Notes under the pieces: generated by a model
The model's database searches: none
Told to the model about the DNA's origin: nothing
Seen by the model: the letters and a program-made list of their open reading frames with translations, nothing else
In this document: positions 35,075 to 45,170 of the stretch, piece by piece
Position numbering within the stretch: position 1 is the stretch's first letter
How the letters are laid out: each line of letters opens with the position of its first letter
Position numbers and translations under genes: made by a program
NCBI RefSeq assembly: GCF_041381155.1
Contig: NC_091134.1
Span: 7,058,255-7,122,254, forward strand
Length of the DNA stretch: 64,000 nucleotides
Direction: 5' to 3'
DNA from: Argopecten irradians
Taxonomy: Eukaryota > Mollusca > Bivalvia > Pectinida > Pectinidae

Positions 35075-35705
35075 GCATGGACGCGAGCCAGTGTTACCTG
35101 TAGAGGCAGCATTAAGCACGCCTTTACTACGATATGACACCGCGGAAAATTATAAAAGTGACATGACCTGTCGTTTACAGGAAGCTTTCACTGTTGTGAA
35201 AGGAAATTTACAAACTGCACAACAACGGCAAAAGGCTTACCATGATGAAAAAGTGCATGACATAAGTTTTGATGTAGGTGAAAAGGTTTGGTTATATTCA
35301 CCAGAGACAAAACCCGGACTATCCAAAAAGCTTACTCATCAATGGCATGGACCTTTTGTAGTAACTGAGGTTAAGTCAGCAGTGAACTATAAGATAGCCA
35401 GTTGTGATGGAAAGAAAAATACACAGGTGGTGCATGTAAATAGACTTAAACCTTTTGTTGAGCCAGAGAACATTGACAGTAGTGAAGATAGAACAGAAAT
35501 AGATCTGGACAATGTAAATAAAGATATTGTAAAAATACTTGATACAATGTGGAATAGAAATGATTCGGGACGTTTAGAGAAACATTACTTTGTTCAATTC
35601 AAAGATAATTCTACAAACTGGATTAAGGCTTCAGACATTAAAAATTCAAAACTTTCAGAGGAATTTGAGAGATCAAGCGTATCTTTGCGCAAGCCGAAGC
35701 ATTGA
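35075..35705 (+). pseudogene. Integrase C-terminal part of the Ty3/gypsy fossil
   Basis: Begins in the HGREPVLPVEAAL segment that normally follows the integrase core of gypsy elements. It then shows a GPF-type module (HQWHGPFVVTEV, about 35335-35370) and a chromodomain-like tail (YFVQFKDNSTNWIKASDI, about 35588-35640) with the usual aromatic residues. Chromodomain tails can guide integration to certain chromatin in some gypsy clades; whether this tail did so is unknown. Confidence 0.8.
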
Positions 35706-35908
35706 GTTTTGTAGTTATTAATGAACATGAAATGTGAACTGTAACTTCTGAAGTGTATAGATAGTTTATACTGTTCTTGTAGATGCATGCCAAAAAAAAC
35801 CCCGTTTATTACATATGTTTAAATGTAAGTATGTGCTACTAGTGTAAATAGTCTGAAAAGGGCACGTGTGAAGTCAATAGGTAGAGTGTGTGTCGGGACG
35901 CCACACAT

Positions 35909-35923
35909 AAAAGGGGGGAGGTA
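35909..35923 (+). other. Polypurine tract of the Ty3/gypsy fossil
   Basis: AAAAGGGGGGAGG lies immediately upstream of the 3' LTR, the normal place for the plus-strand primer. Confidence 0.8.
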
Positions 35924-36502
35924 TGTGAAAGAGCGATACATTTGTATAGGGGGATAGATCACGTTACAGGACCAGAGGGGGAGAGTGTAGGGTCAGGCAC
36001 CAATTTGAATTAATTGGTGTGATAAGAGCAGGTGTCAGGGCTGTCGGCCAGTCGCTGTCGTCTGACTGTAACTGGAGTGAGATGGTATGGTGTGTCCAGT
36101 TAATCTGATGAATGGTTATTGTTTTATGATAAGAGAGCGAGAGTTCATTTGAATGGAATGTGAGCTGATTTCATGGATGTTGACAATTAATTATAAGGTA
36201 ATGATTGAGACTAAACAGGGTCGTGAGAACGAGAGAATGGAGGTGTGTCCGTTTAGGTATGGTATGATAAAACAAGTACGATTGGATTTGGAAAGTCAGT
36301 TTTAGAGTTGAGTTTCAGTGTTGGAGTGTCTCAGTTTGGAGTCAGTTAAGTGAGCTGTGTCCTGTGCGTGCGTGACTATGTAAAGACTTGTACTGTTGAA
36401 TTGTATATACTTGGACATGTAAATTAATTGTAAATAAAATTGCTTCGATTACGTCATCCTTACATAATGTAGAACCAGTGACAAAGTGGTGACTCCGTCA
36501 CA
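35924..36502 (+). repeat. 3' LTR of the Ty3/gypsy fossil
   Basis: Begins TGTGAAAGAGCGATACA and ends CCGTCACA, followed by GTTC, the target duplication. About 98 percent identical to the 5' LTR by eye. Confidence 0.92.
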
Positions 36503-36758
36503 GTTCTACTCCATCGAAGACCGATCGCGAACATGTACATGAAACTTAGACCAGTGTTTGAGACAACAGGGTCAACGACGATATCGGCATTATCGGATAT
36601 ATCAATGACAAGTGATCATGATCATGAATTACTAATTGAGTACAATCCACATTATAGCATAAGATCATTATTATGAACTTTGTAATAACTACATGCAAAA
36701 ACTTATATACATAATATATGTTTATGCTACATGTAAATATACATGTATATGAACCACA

Positions 36759-36880
36759 GGTGTTAGGCTCAATAGACTTTTTTCTCTCTCTTAAATATAT
36801 ACATGTACAAATGTATATGTAATGCGTCAATATACAATGTATAAAGAGAGAAAAATGTCTATGGAGCCAAACACCAGTGC
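36759..36880. mobile_element. Short hAT-like MITE
   Basis: Inverted ends GGTGTTAGGCTCAATAGAC (36759 on) and its near-inverse GTCTATGGAGCCAAACACC (36857-36875) continue into TTTTTTCTCTCTCTT and AAGAGAGAAAAA. The flanks carry ATGAACCACA on both sides (36749-36758 and 36881-36890), compatible with an 8-10-bp target duplication. CA.GTGTT.GGC ends plus an 8-bp duplication fit hAT elements. No coding sequence. Confidence 0.6.
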
Positions 36881-37047
36881 ATGAACCACATATGTAGGCC
36901 AATGTGATTCATTTTTATCTCATAACTCATTGCATGCACGGGACAGGAAAAGGCATGCATGTACAAAATGTAAAATAGTTTGGTTTGATTGAATAGTACT
37001 AATTAAAAAATAAAGTATAAAACAGTCCTTTAATGATTTCTATACAG

Positions 37048-37163
37048 TTCATCAAGTGAAGAAGATCTGGTGGAAAAGTATACCAAAACAGCTAAAGAAA
37101 ACCTGGATCAGTCCTTCATTAAAAGAAGAGAAAATGGGGAAAATATCCGTTTAAATAAGACTG
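37048..37163 (+). CDS. Candidate internal exon of an unrecognised gene
   Basis: A 116-bp open segment follows a good acceptor (TTTAATGATTTCTATACAG) and precedes a good donor (GTAAAGT at 37164). In the only open frame (entered one base in, leaving one base over) it codes for about 38 residues, starting SSSEEDLVEKYTKTAKENLD and ending GENIRLNKT: charged, helical, low in hydrophobics, unlike the surrounding AT-rich noise. I do not recognise the protein. No partner exon with matching phase was found; the next candidate (43802) does not fit. It could be a real exon of a long-intron gene extending beyond the window, or an exon relic. Confidence 0.35.
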
Positions 37164-39244
37164 GTAAAGTCCTAGCAGTCATCACGAACTTATTCTTTCT
37201 CACATATTTTATTTAGCGCATAAACTTTTAGAATTGCTCCATTAATCGAACTTTTCCTATGAAAACAAATGGACTGAACGCTAATAAACATAATTCACGT
37301 TCAGCATAAAATGAAATGCACACTCGTGAAATTAGAGAAATTTCAGTTTCAATTCCCTTTTCCTTTTTACTACGTACATGTAAGAATTACGTACCGACGG
37401 CAAATGATAGTCCACCAGGTAGTATCAAGGGTCAAAATAATATATGTTGTGTCTTTTTAATGATGAAACTCCAATAGTCTGACAATATTTACATTATGTA
37501 TATCCCCTTAGTTCACTCTAATACTGACGTTTGTACTAATATAAATGCGAGTCTTTGATTAGTTTAATTCGCTCCGTGTACATAAAATTGTAGGCCTATA
37601 TTCAAAAATGCCCATACGATAATTAAGACTCATGCACCTGGTAATCACTACTTGATGTATATAATGATCCTTTTTACGCTTAAGGCTATATAGCCTTACA
37701 GCGTATTGTCATTGCCTGCGATACCGGAAATACTGGAAATGCCTTTTCGACTACGACACCACCTAGCGTGAAAAAGTACTACACCTCAGGTCCAAAAAAT
37801 CCGCTTTCTAAAGCAAATATGCTGTCATGGTGTAATTATGATTGCATGAAAAAAATCTGTAGTATTTCCTTAAGTGTTATAGTTTCAAAAATGTGTCCAA
37901 AGCTATAATATCATTGTCTATTAATGGAAAATAGTGAGAATAATTTGCATGAATGATAGCGATCGATGACCTAAATTCTCGCCAATCATTTGCATATAGG
38001 ATGAACTTCTAGTTTAGATAACACTAAATAAAGGAATTGACAGGATTTAAGTATGTATAAGTAGGGTTGGTATGGGTACTAAATTTTGTCCTCGTGTACC
38101 CGAATTTAAGTATCCGATCCGTACCTAGGTACTCGACATGTATTCCTACAGTATGTGAACGTATTCCTATGTGAACGTATCAACTTCGTGAGTTAACGTT
38201 AGCTTAGTGGTACAATTTACCGATGTTGTTTGGGGCGATCTGCAGATGGAGCAAATTTCAATGTAATCATAATGAAATGTGAGAGATTTATTTTCCAATA
38301 CTGCAAATGGCATTGGTATATCAATTTAATATCAATCGGTAACATCATACAATCGTAATGTAACAAGCTGACAGAGCCCAGAATGTCCGTGACAGATGTT
38401 GTTTACCGCACATGCGCAACAGGAAGTACAAAAGAGTGACGTAGTCTTCATTCGGATAGCCTCTGGTGTTGTCATATACAGCATACCGATAGTGAAAGTA
38501 AACATGTGCGCCATTCATGATCACTTCTCCGATCATGGGAAATAAGAATTGCAACAATGTTGCTTGTGAACATGTCGTTAGCAGATGAAGTGTCATCCTT
38601 TGTGAGTAAAATAGAACAAAATAGTGCTGTTTTGTACTTCTTGTTACTGAATTTTACGTTTACACAGACATCTAACACTCAGTATCAGTATGTTTCGTCA
38701 GTATTTTGACGGATGCCCGGCCGGGAAGCCTACACATGGTTCCTACGTGTATTTTGACGGGTACCCGGGTACTTCCCCAACACGACCCGTGTGGCAATAA
38801 TCAAGGCCTACAACATTCCATTCGTATTTGGACACAGAAACAGCAAAAATCGTAAGTGTTCATTTCGTTTTGCTTATACCTGTCTACAGTAAATAAATTA
38901 CACATGAAGTGAACTTACGTGTCTCTGTGTATTTCTGCTAACGTATGTGATATAGATGTTTTATTTTATTACAAGAACAAGAACATTACTTTATATTTTG
39001 GAGCAGTTTCCTTTTCAAATTCGAAGTTGACAAAAATTAACTGCTAGCATTATTTTCTAATTTTATGACATACAATTTAATGCATTTAATTCAGTAGGTG
39101 TAACAGATTTAATTTGCTAAATTGTCCATATTGATACCGTGGTAATGGAGTGTCACATCACAAAACATAACAGTATGTAGGATTTTGTATAGTGTGTAAC
39201 ATACATGACAATGAAATAGCATATTGATGTAATCAATTAATATA
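37164..39244. other. Unannotated sequence
   Basis: No gene recognised. An 18-nt perfect palindrome TAAGGCTATATAGCCTTA lies near 37680-37698. Related inverted words (GGGTACTAAATTTTGTC near 38075 and CCCGTCAAAATACACG near 38745, reverse sense) hint at an old foldback element spanning about 38060-38790, too weak to call. Confidence 0.4.
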
Positions 39245-39305
39245 TAGCTACTGTTGTAGAGGAAAAGATATCACCTTCTGACTGACTCTGCTACAACAGT
39301 AGCTA
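39245..39305. repeat. Perfect 15-bp hairpin
   Basis: TAGCTACTGTTGTAG (39245-39259) is exactly inverted at 39291-39305, loop 31 nt. It lies 18 bp upstream of the tRNA-like dimer and may be an end of the same repeat, since both contain 'TGTAG' followed by 'AGGA' and 'AAAA' wording. Confidence 0.8.
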
Positions 39306-39356
39306 ATCAATATAGAGATACAATTGTAGCGGGATTGGACTGGGTCGATCATCGGT

Positions 39357-39428
39357 GACCAGGTAGCTCAGTCGGTAGAGAACTCGGCTAGTGTTCTGAG
39401 GGTCCCGGATTTGAATCCCGGTCTGGCC
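39357..39428 (+). tRNA. tRNA-like sequence, copy 1 (probably not a functional tRNA)
   Basis: Folds as a cloverleaf: acceptor GACCAGG with TCTGGCC (one A-C mismatch and one G-T pair), D stem GCTC/GAGA (last pair weak), anticodon stem CTCGG/CTGAG, T stem CCGGA/CCCGG with loop TTTGAAT. The A box is TAGCTCAGTCGG and the B box near GGATTTGAATCC. The anticodon loop is 8 nt (CTAGTGTT) instead of 7, so a working decoder is unlikely. Internal pol III boxes look usable. Confidence 0.45.
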
Positions 39429-39579
39429 GCTACATTTTCTCCTCTCCTGTTACAAAATTGGCGCCCAACTAAATAACCTACGTTGGTGGTATTTGGAAGA
39501 TTCTCGTATGTCTTCGAGGGTGAAGACTTCGAGAAAGGAGGGAGGAGTGTAGCAGGATTGGACTGGGTCAATCATCGGA

Positions 39580-39651
39580 GACCAGGTAGCTCAGTCGGTA
39601 GAGCACTCAGTTAGTGTTCTGAGGGTCCCGGGTTTGAATCCCGGTCTGGCC
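39580..39651 (+). tRNA. tRNA-like sequence, copy 2 (probably not a functional tRNA)
   Basis: Same fold as the copy 223 bp upstream but better paired: D stem GCTC/GAGC, anticodon stem CTCAG/CTGAG, T stem CCGGG/CCCGG. The anticodon loop TTAGTGTT is again 8 nt, so the extra base is an inherited trait of the repeat rather than a private mutation. B box GGGTTTGAATCCC. Confidence 0.5.
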
Positions 39652-39679
39652 GCTACATTTTCTCCTCTCCTGTTACACA

Positions 39680-41567
39680 ATCATGCATACACAATACATT
39701 TGTACATAATATACATGTGTGTATATGAAGTTTAAGAGACAAGTGTAATCACTAATAAGGCTAGATTTTATTAAGACAATTATTATCTCTGATTTAAAAA
39801 CTGGAAACATGAGCTTAAAATATTGATAAAAATTAAAAATAAAAAGATTAAAAATGATGCTAATATATTAACTCAAATTACTTGTAAACAAGACTCCACA
39901 ACTGACTTGAACTTAACAAAATTCTTTAAGTTTATGTTAGAGGACTCTATAACTTTTTATTGAAATTATTGCATATTTTGTTAAATTCTAAAATAACAGG
40001 ACCCAATATTTGCTAGTCATCCACAGCAGACTCAAAATGTTGAAGAATTGAGATTATCAAGAAGCAGTGACATAATACCGGGCATATATTAACTAGCTGC
40101 AATGGCAGATATATAAAGCTCTAGACAACTTTGTCGTCAGATCTAGGGTTACAATTCTGTCTAATTGACCGTAGTGTTGCAAAACATCTAATGATGAACA
40201 TGACATAATTAGCGGACTGCAGGTTTCAAGTAAATTTGCAATTGAACAGATTTACGGTATGTAAAAACATATCAAAAAGCATACGTTCAGATGGACATGT
40301 ATCACTAAAGAGTAAAATAAAAATAATGTTTTGTTATGTTATGCTATGTTATTTTATTCAAGTATTTTTGAATAAACATAATTAAACACAGTTCACTTCA
40401 GTGATAGGGAAGGAGATTTGTTACTATGCGACTATGTCCCCTTGAAATAAAATTTCGATGGGACATTTGATCAGACAATGCGCCAAAACAACATTTTCTA
40501 GGGACATTGAGGCGAAAACAAAAATTAACATCAGCATGTATCATCAATGTTTTATTAGTCACTCATTAGTCAGTGTACTGTTGATTCAGCAAATAAGTAA
40601 ATAATGCTAGCAGATGAATTTGTTAACTGATAATTTAACCAGAAACTGCTTCAAAATTAGATGTAATATTAAACTTTTTTTTCTTGTTGTAAAACAAAAC
40701 ATTGATTATATGTATGTTAGCAGAAATACACAGACATGTTACCTAGTTCACTTCATGCGTCATTGTTTGTCAAATACAAAATCAGAAACATAAGTGGTAT
40801 GTAGTTCATATACCAACCCAAAGACCAATTTATTCAATGTAGAAACAAAACGAAATGAACGCTTACAAATTTTACTGTTTCTGTCTCCAAATACGGAAGG
40901 GATGTTGAAGATTATTAGCGTAATGCACGTGGTTGCGTTGTTCAGGTGTTCTTCAGATAAAGTTACGTGAATGTGATCGACCACATCGGGGGGATGCTAA
41001 AGAAATTGTCTCTGTCGCTTTCAAGCTGTTGAGTGAAAAGAATGGAAATTATCTCTCATAGATGATTTCGACCAGCAAGTACAGTATCAGATTTACATCT
41101 AGGTTCTAACGCAGGGAACTCCCTGAACAGTATCAGATTTTGCGTTATGACATCTTTGTTTACATCGGACCGCTTATACCATTGCTGAGTGTCACGTGAC
41201 AAGTCGCTTATTTAGATGAAAAACGCTTACACTCGAAGGCAGAACACGATAAATAGTTACATTTTCTTAAAAAAACGATAAACAAAACTCGATATTTCAA
41301 TGCATTAGTGGTTTGTAATACATGTCATATAACCTCTGTATACATTTGACAAATCAGCGGGTGGGGAACCAATAAAAAAAGACCTTACGTCATCGTGTTT
41401 AGAAACCGGGGTCCGTCTCAAAAACCATAATATCTTACCGATGATCAATCAAAATGTCTAAGTATGTTTTTTGATGCGTCATTTATCCAACAAATGCGCG
41501 TATGGCGCAGGGCGTGTGGCCTTCCCTATCACTGCACTTTGATTGGCTTTCCCAAATGATTTACGTG
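39680..41567. other. Unannotated sequence
   Basis: No gene, RNA or clear repeat was supported. Small AT-rich direct repeats (TTATGTTATGCTATGTTATT) occur near 40333. Confidence 0.4.
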
Positions 41568-41965
41568 TGTTGTTTGTTTGATTAATTAACGTCCTATTAA
41601 CAGCTATGGCCTCCTATGTATGCAGTGTGTTGCGTGAATGTTGTGCGAGGTGCGTGTTTTGGGAGACTGCAGTAAATTCATGTTGTGTCTTCTTGTATAG
41701 TGGAACTGTTGCCCTTTTTATAGTGCTATATCACTGAAGCATGCAACTGAAGACACCAAACAACACTCCCCACCCGGTCACATTATACTGACAACGGGCA
41801 AACCAGTCGTCCCACTCCCCTTATGCTGAACGCTAAGCAGGAGCGGAAACTACAACTTTTATAGACTTTGGTCTGTCTCGGCCAGGGGACAGAACCCAGA
41901 GCCTTCCTCACAGGGGCGAACGCTCATCTCAAGGCCAAAAGTGAGGCGGTGCCAATGGAGGCATT
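41568..41965 (-). mobile_element. SINE-like dispersed repeat, minus orientation
   Basis: Read on the minus strand, it runs from 'GGAAGGCTCTGGGTTCTGTC' through 'GGTTTGCCCGTTGTCAGTAT' and 'AATGTGACCGGGTGGGG' to a tail CTGTTAATAGGACGTTAAT then TAATCAAACAAAC. I recall this wording as a very common mollusc repeat with a LINE-like or SINE-like tail; this is memory, not a search. No coding sequence. It shares its tail with the repeat at 47312-47525. Confidence 0.55.
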
Positions 41966-43801
41966 GGGAAAGATAGTAAGTTAGGAAATAGTCACCTTTT
42001 ACGATCATGCAATAAGGGCAGCAGGTACAATTCTAACGCCCTACCTGCAGGGCCAACAAAAAATTGGTTACTTGTTGTTGAAGATTTCATGTGTGTAAGG
42101 GGTACCAGTGGGGAAATCATTGCAAACAAATTATCATTAGATAAACCCAGAGAAGTCTGAATGTTTTTTCTGGTTGTTGGACATTATTCTCAGAAATCAC
42201 ATAAGGCGTCGCTACACGTACTGAATAGAAACATTGCCGGGAGCACGTGGAGCATCTAGATATAGCCTAACTGGTACTGTACGCTAGATGGCCATGACCT
42301 ACTTGTAAAAACTGTCGGTACATGGGAGATGCTGAAACAAAGTTAGGCTTTACTTAGGGGATATTTGTGGATCTGTATGCGCTAAAGTAAAGTACAGTTT
42401 TAACCGAAAAGTTATGCTTGTATACTATGTATTTCACCAACTTGTCCAAGTACATGTAAATGTATATCAGTATAGTGTATATTTGACGGAAAACTTGTTA
42501 GCATAAGGAAAAGGCCCTCTTCACATTATGAACAACTTTATTGAAATAAATAAAAGGTTAAGTTTCATATCGCAGGTTGTATTATGTTCCTGGCGTCGTC
42601 ATAATTACAATGGGTTAGTTGACCATTTCTGCGCCACAAGGCAAAACTTCAATTTATTATATTATAATTGTTATAAAAAGATTTTTAATTTTTTTGTTTC
42701 GGAAAGGTAGCCTAGTGGCCCTTTCATGAATATCATGAAGTTGATAATCTTTTACATTGAATGTGAAAGCATTTGAATTATCATTATTCAAAAATGAGAA
42801 TAAGAACTATGGCAGCTACCCTAGGTAACTGTGAAAAGAACAATTTGTCAAGCTTTCCTATCATTGCTTCCTAATAAACAATACTGTATGGTAGCCTTCT
42901 TAGCTTTTTGGGTAGCTAACACTTGTTTTTTATGTCTACTCATCTGAATACCTGCAAATTAAATTTCTTCACTTGCCTTAAGCTCTCAGTACTTTCAGTA
43001 CTTTGATTTAAATACACGAAACGTAATCGAAAAAAATCAATCAGTTAATTATACAGAAATGAAATCTCGACAGGTATCGATATCGGTATATAGATACAAC
43101 GTACAGATTGATGTATCTCGACTAGCGTCGATTCCAGTGATCTTTCATCTATATGTACATGCATGTACTATAACATATTTCATAGACGAATATCGTTATA
43201 AAATACCCAAAGAATGAATAGAAAGCAGTTATAATACATGTATATAGTAAGCTATTAGTCCACCTCTTTACGTATGTTCTAAGTACTTACATGTAGATAT
43301 ACTGTGCTCTCCTTACTCTCAAATTATGAATAGATTAGTAGCATCATGGTATTTATTTATCTATATATTGTTTTGGATTAATACTGTATTTATCTCAAAT
43401 TATTACACGAGAGGAAAGAAAATTAACCGATAATCACCAAAATTGACACGGCCACGTGTTTATATTTGTACGATAAAATACCCCATATGGTGCCCCATGT
43501 ATGCATTTCACTATTTACATCCACTATTTTTCGATTAATACGTATTTTGTATTAAGCTTTATATAAACTATATGTAACCTTTGACAGGACACATTTATAA
43601 TCTGTGAAATCTATTATGTATCATATACTAAAACAATTATAGAACATTGTATTGCTCACCGTTTCCTCAAAACTGCCCTCTGTCTCGGCCATGCTTGTTT
43701 TGTTTACTATACACGAGGTATTTTTAACTATGCAAATCAACCCGTTCTATTTTAAGAATTCTTTACTAATTGATTATTGCGTAATTATCTTCATTGGAAA
43801 G
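41966..43801. other. Unannotated AT-rich sequence
   Basis: No recognisable gene or repeat except scattered ATGTA-rich words. The open frames are short and low-complexity. Confidence 0.4.
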
Positions 43802-43948
43802 AAACCAAATGAAGAACCTTTCATAAGGGATGTTAATGTATATTTTAGCAAAGTTTGGAAAAAGCATAATAGGACATTAAACATAAACTTTGTTCGATCA
43901 CGCCTTCTCCGTTACCTGACAAAACACTTCACAGATGAAGGCGGAGAG
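43802..43948 (+). CDS. Candidate exon of an unrecognised gene
   Basis: A 147-bp open segment, 49 codons, phase 0 at both ends, ends at a consensus donor (GAG|GTAAGT at 43949). The start is placed after ...CATTGGAAAG; the acceptor is poor, so the true start may lie further upstream in the same open frame. The residues (KPNEEPFIRDVNVYF, then VRSRLLRYLTKHFTDEGGE) are charged and helical with an Arg/Leu-rich segment; I do not recognise the family. About 540 bp downstream a further open stretch (44485-44561, ending NMDDFIDRVCSIPS and stop) could be a terminal exon, but its phase does not fit this donor. Confidence 0.3.
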
Positions 43949-44627
43949 GTAAGTAAACAAACAATTCAGAGTTTACAATATGTAAAATAAATGCTTAAAA
44001 CTTGAAGTTGTGTAGTTGAACAATTGAATTTATGGAATACACCGATGGTGAATCTTGATGATTGATTTTTTTACAGTAAATCACCAGCATTCCTGTTTCT
44101 CTGGTTATGCATAGATGTTAAACGTTAGAAGATGTTAGCTTTCATCGTCTTTTCTTTAATATTCCACGATTTTTCTTTTCCAAAATTTCTTGCAATGGGA
44201 ACTTTCTTTTCGAAATGTAGTTTCCAAGATTCAAGGACATGACCATTCTCTTGCAATGGAAACTTTCTTTTAAAAAAAAACAACCCAACTGTTTCATTTC
44301 AAAACTAAAAGACACTCTCGTTCTCTTGCAGTGATTTTTTCTCTTGCACTGAACCCTTCTTTTCACTGCCAAAGATTATTAGAAGCTTTTTGTTTGCTTT
44401 ACCAAAGCATATTTTATAATATATCAGGGGAAAATTATAAAAAATGCTTGAGTTGGTTGGTATACGTTATATTTGCTGCGTGTAGTGGTCAAGGGTTAAA
44501 GCCAAATCTGCCGTCCAATATGGATGATTTTATAGATCGTGTTTGCTCAATACCAAGCTGAATATATGGCAGTGTTATCAGGACATGCAGTCTTGACCTA
44601 TACAAATCCCACATGCATACTGTTGTG

Positions 44628-44924
44628 GTTTGTTATCAGACATCCTCGATACTTTAGGGGTTACCATTACCGACGTTATATCCACCCCATAGTAAAACTG
44701 TAGGCAACAGAACATGTAATATTTGACCTGATTCTGTATATCAAAGAAATTCTATAACGGTGCAATGTGTTTGACTGTCTCTCTCTCTGTAATCTCCAAG
44801 GGAAGTATCTGCAGGCCTATGATTGGTAGTTTATTTCTTTTCAACTGCCTTCAGTTTTAAGGGGTGAATATAACGTCAGTGATAGTAACCCCTGGAGTAT
44901 CGAGGATGTTACCAGATAACAAAC
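44628..44924. mobile_element. MITE with about 65-bp terminal inverted repeats
   Basis: GTTTGTTATCAGACATCCTCG (from 44628, less one base) through CGACGTTATATCCACCCC matches, inverted, GGGGTGAATATAACGTCAG through CGAGGATGTTACCAGATAAC and AAAC (44861-44924). The interior of about 165 bp is non-coding. A single end of the same family borders the minisatellite at 20005-20056. The transposase superfamily was not identified. Confidence 0.75.
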
Positions 44925-45170
44925 AATGGATATATATATCGAACAGATGTACCTAAAATACATAACATGACAAAGACAACACAGTGGGACATACGCCAGT
45001 AAATACTTTTGATAAATTTATGATGATTTGATATCGCGGTTTTGCTTTGCTGAATAGATATACGTGATCATTTGTGAATATATTTTAACAAAAAAAAAGA
45101 GAAAAGAAAAAGAAAACAGAAATTAATTATGTTGGTTTCTTCTTATAGCTAAGCCACACGTCACGTGCAG

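Larger units (their letters stand above)
25484..36502 (+). mobile_element. Ty3/gypsy LTR retrotransposon (fossil) carrying a nested DIRS-like element
   Basis: Flanked by a 4-bp GTTC duplication (25480-25483 and 36503-36506). The LTRs are about 580 bp, TG...CA bounded, and differ at only about ten places by eye, so insertion is recent in evolutionary terms. The order gag, protease, RT, RNase H, integrase places it in the Ty3/gypsy (Metaviridae) group; the clade was not determined. Without the nested element it would be about 5.7 kb. The nested DIRS-like element interrupts the integrase region, so that insertion is younger still. The coding part looks broken, with a handful of breaks in addition to the nested insertion. 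Confidence 0.9.
39323..39679 (+). repeat. Dimer of a tRNA-like interspersed repeat
   Basis: Two copies of a unit starting TGTAGC(G/A)GGATTGGACTGG lie 223 bp apart. Each contains a 72-nt tRNA-like segment followed by CGCTACATTTTCTCCTCTCC and TGTTACA. The spacer (39429-39547) holds 'CTTCGAGGGTGAAGACTTCG'. ACAAT flanks both outer ends (39318-39322 and about 39675-39679), a possible target duplication. The layout suggests a tRNA-derived SINE or a tRNA-bearing repeat that duplicated or inserted as a dimer. Confidence 0.6.

Noticed and set aside
38060-38790. Old foldback element with GGGTAC and GTACCC words
   Set aside because: The arms match only in short words and their ends cannot be fixed by eye.
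39357-39651. Two functional tRNA genes
   Set aside because: The 8-nt anticodon loop, the acceptor mismatch and the repeated flanks point to a tRNA-derived repeat. Kept only as tRNA-like.
44142-44372. Lysine/arginine-rich minus-strand protein
   Set aside because: It arises from diverged 'TCTTGCAATGGGAACTTTCTTTT' type tandem words; low-complexity repeat without gene context.
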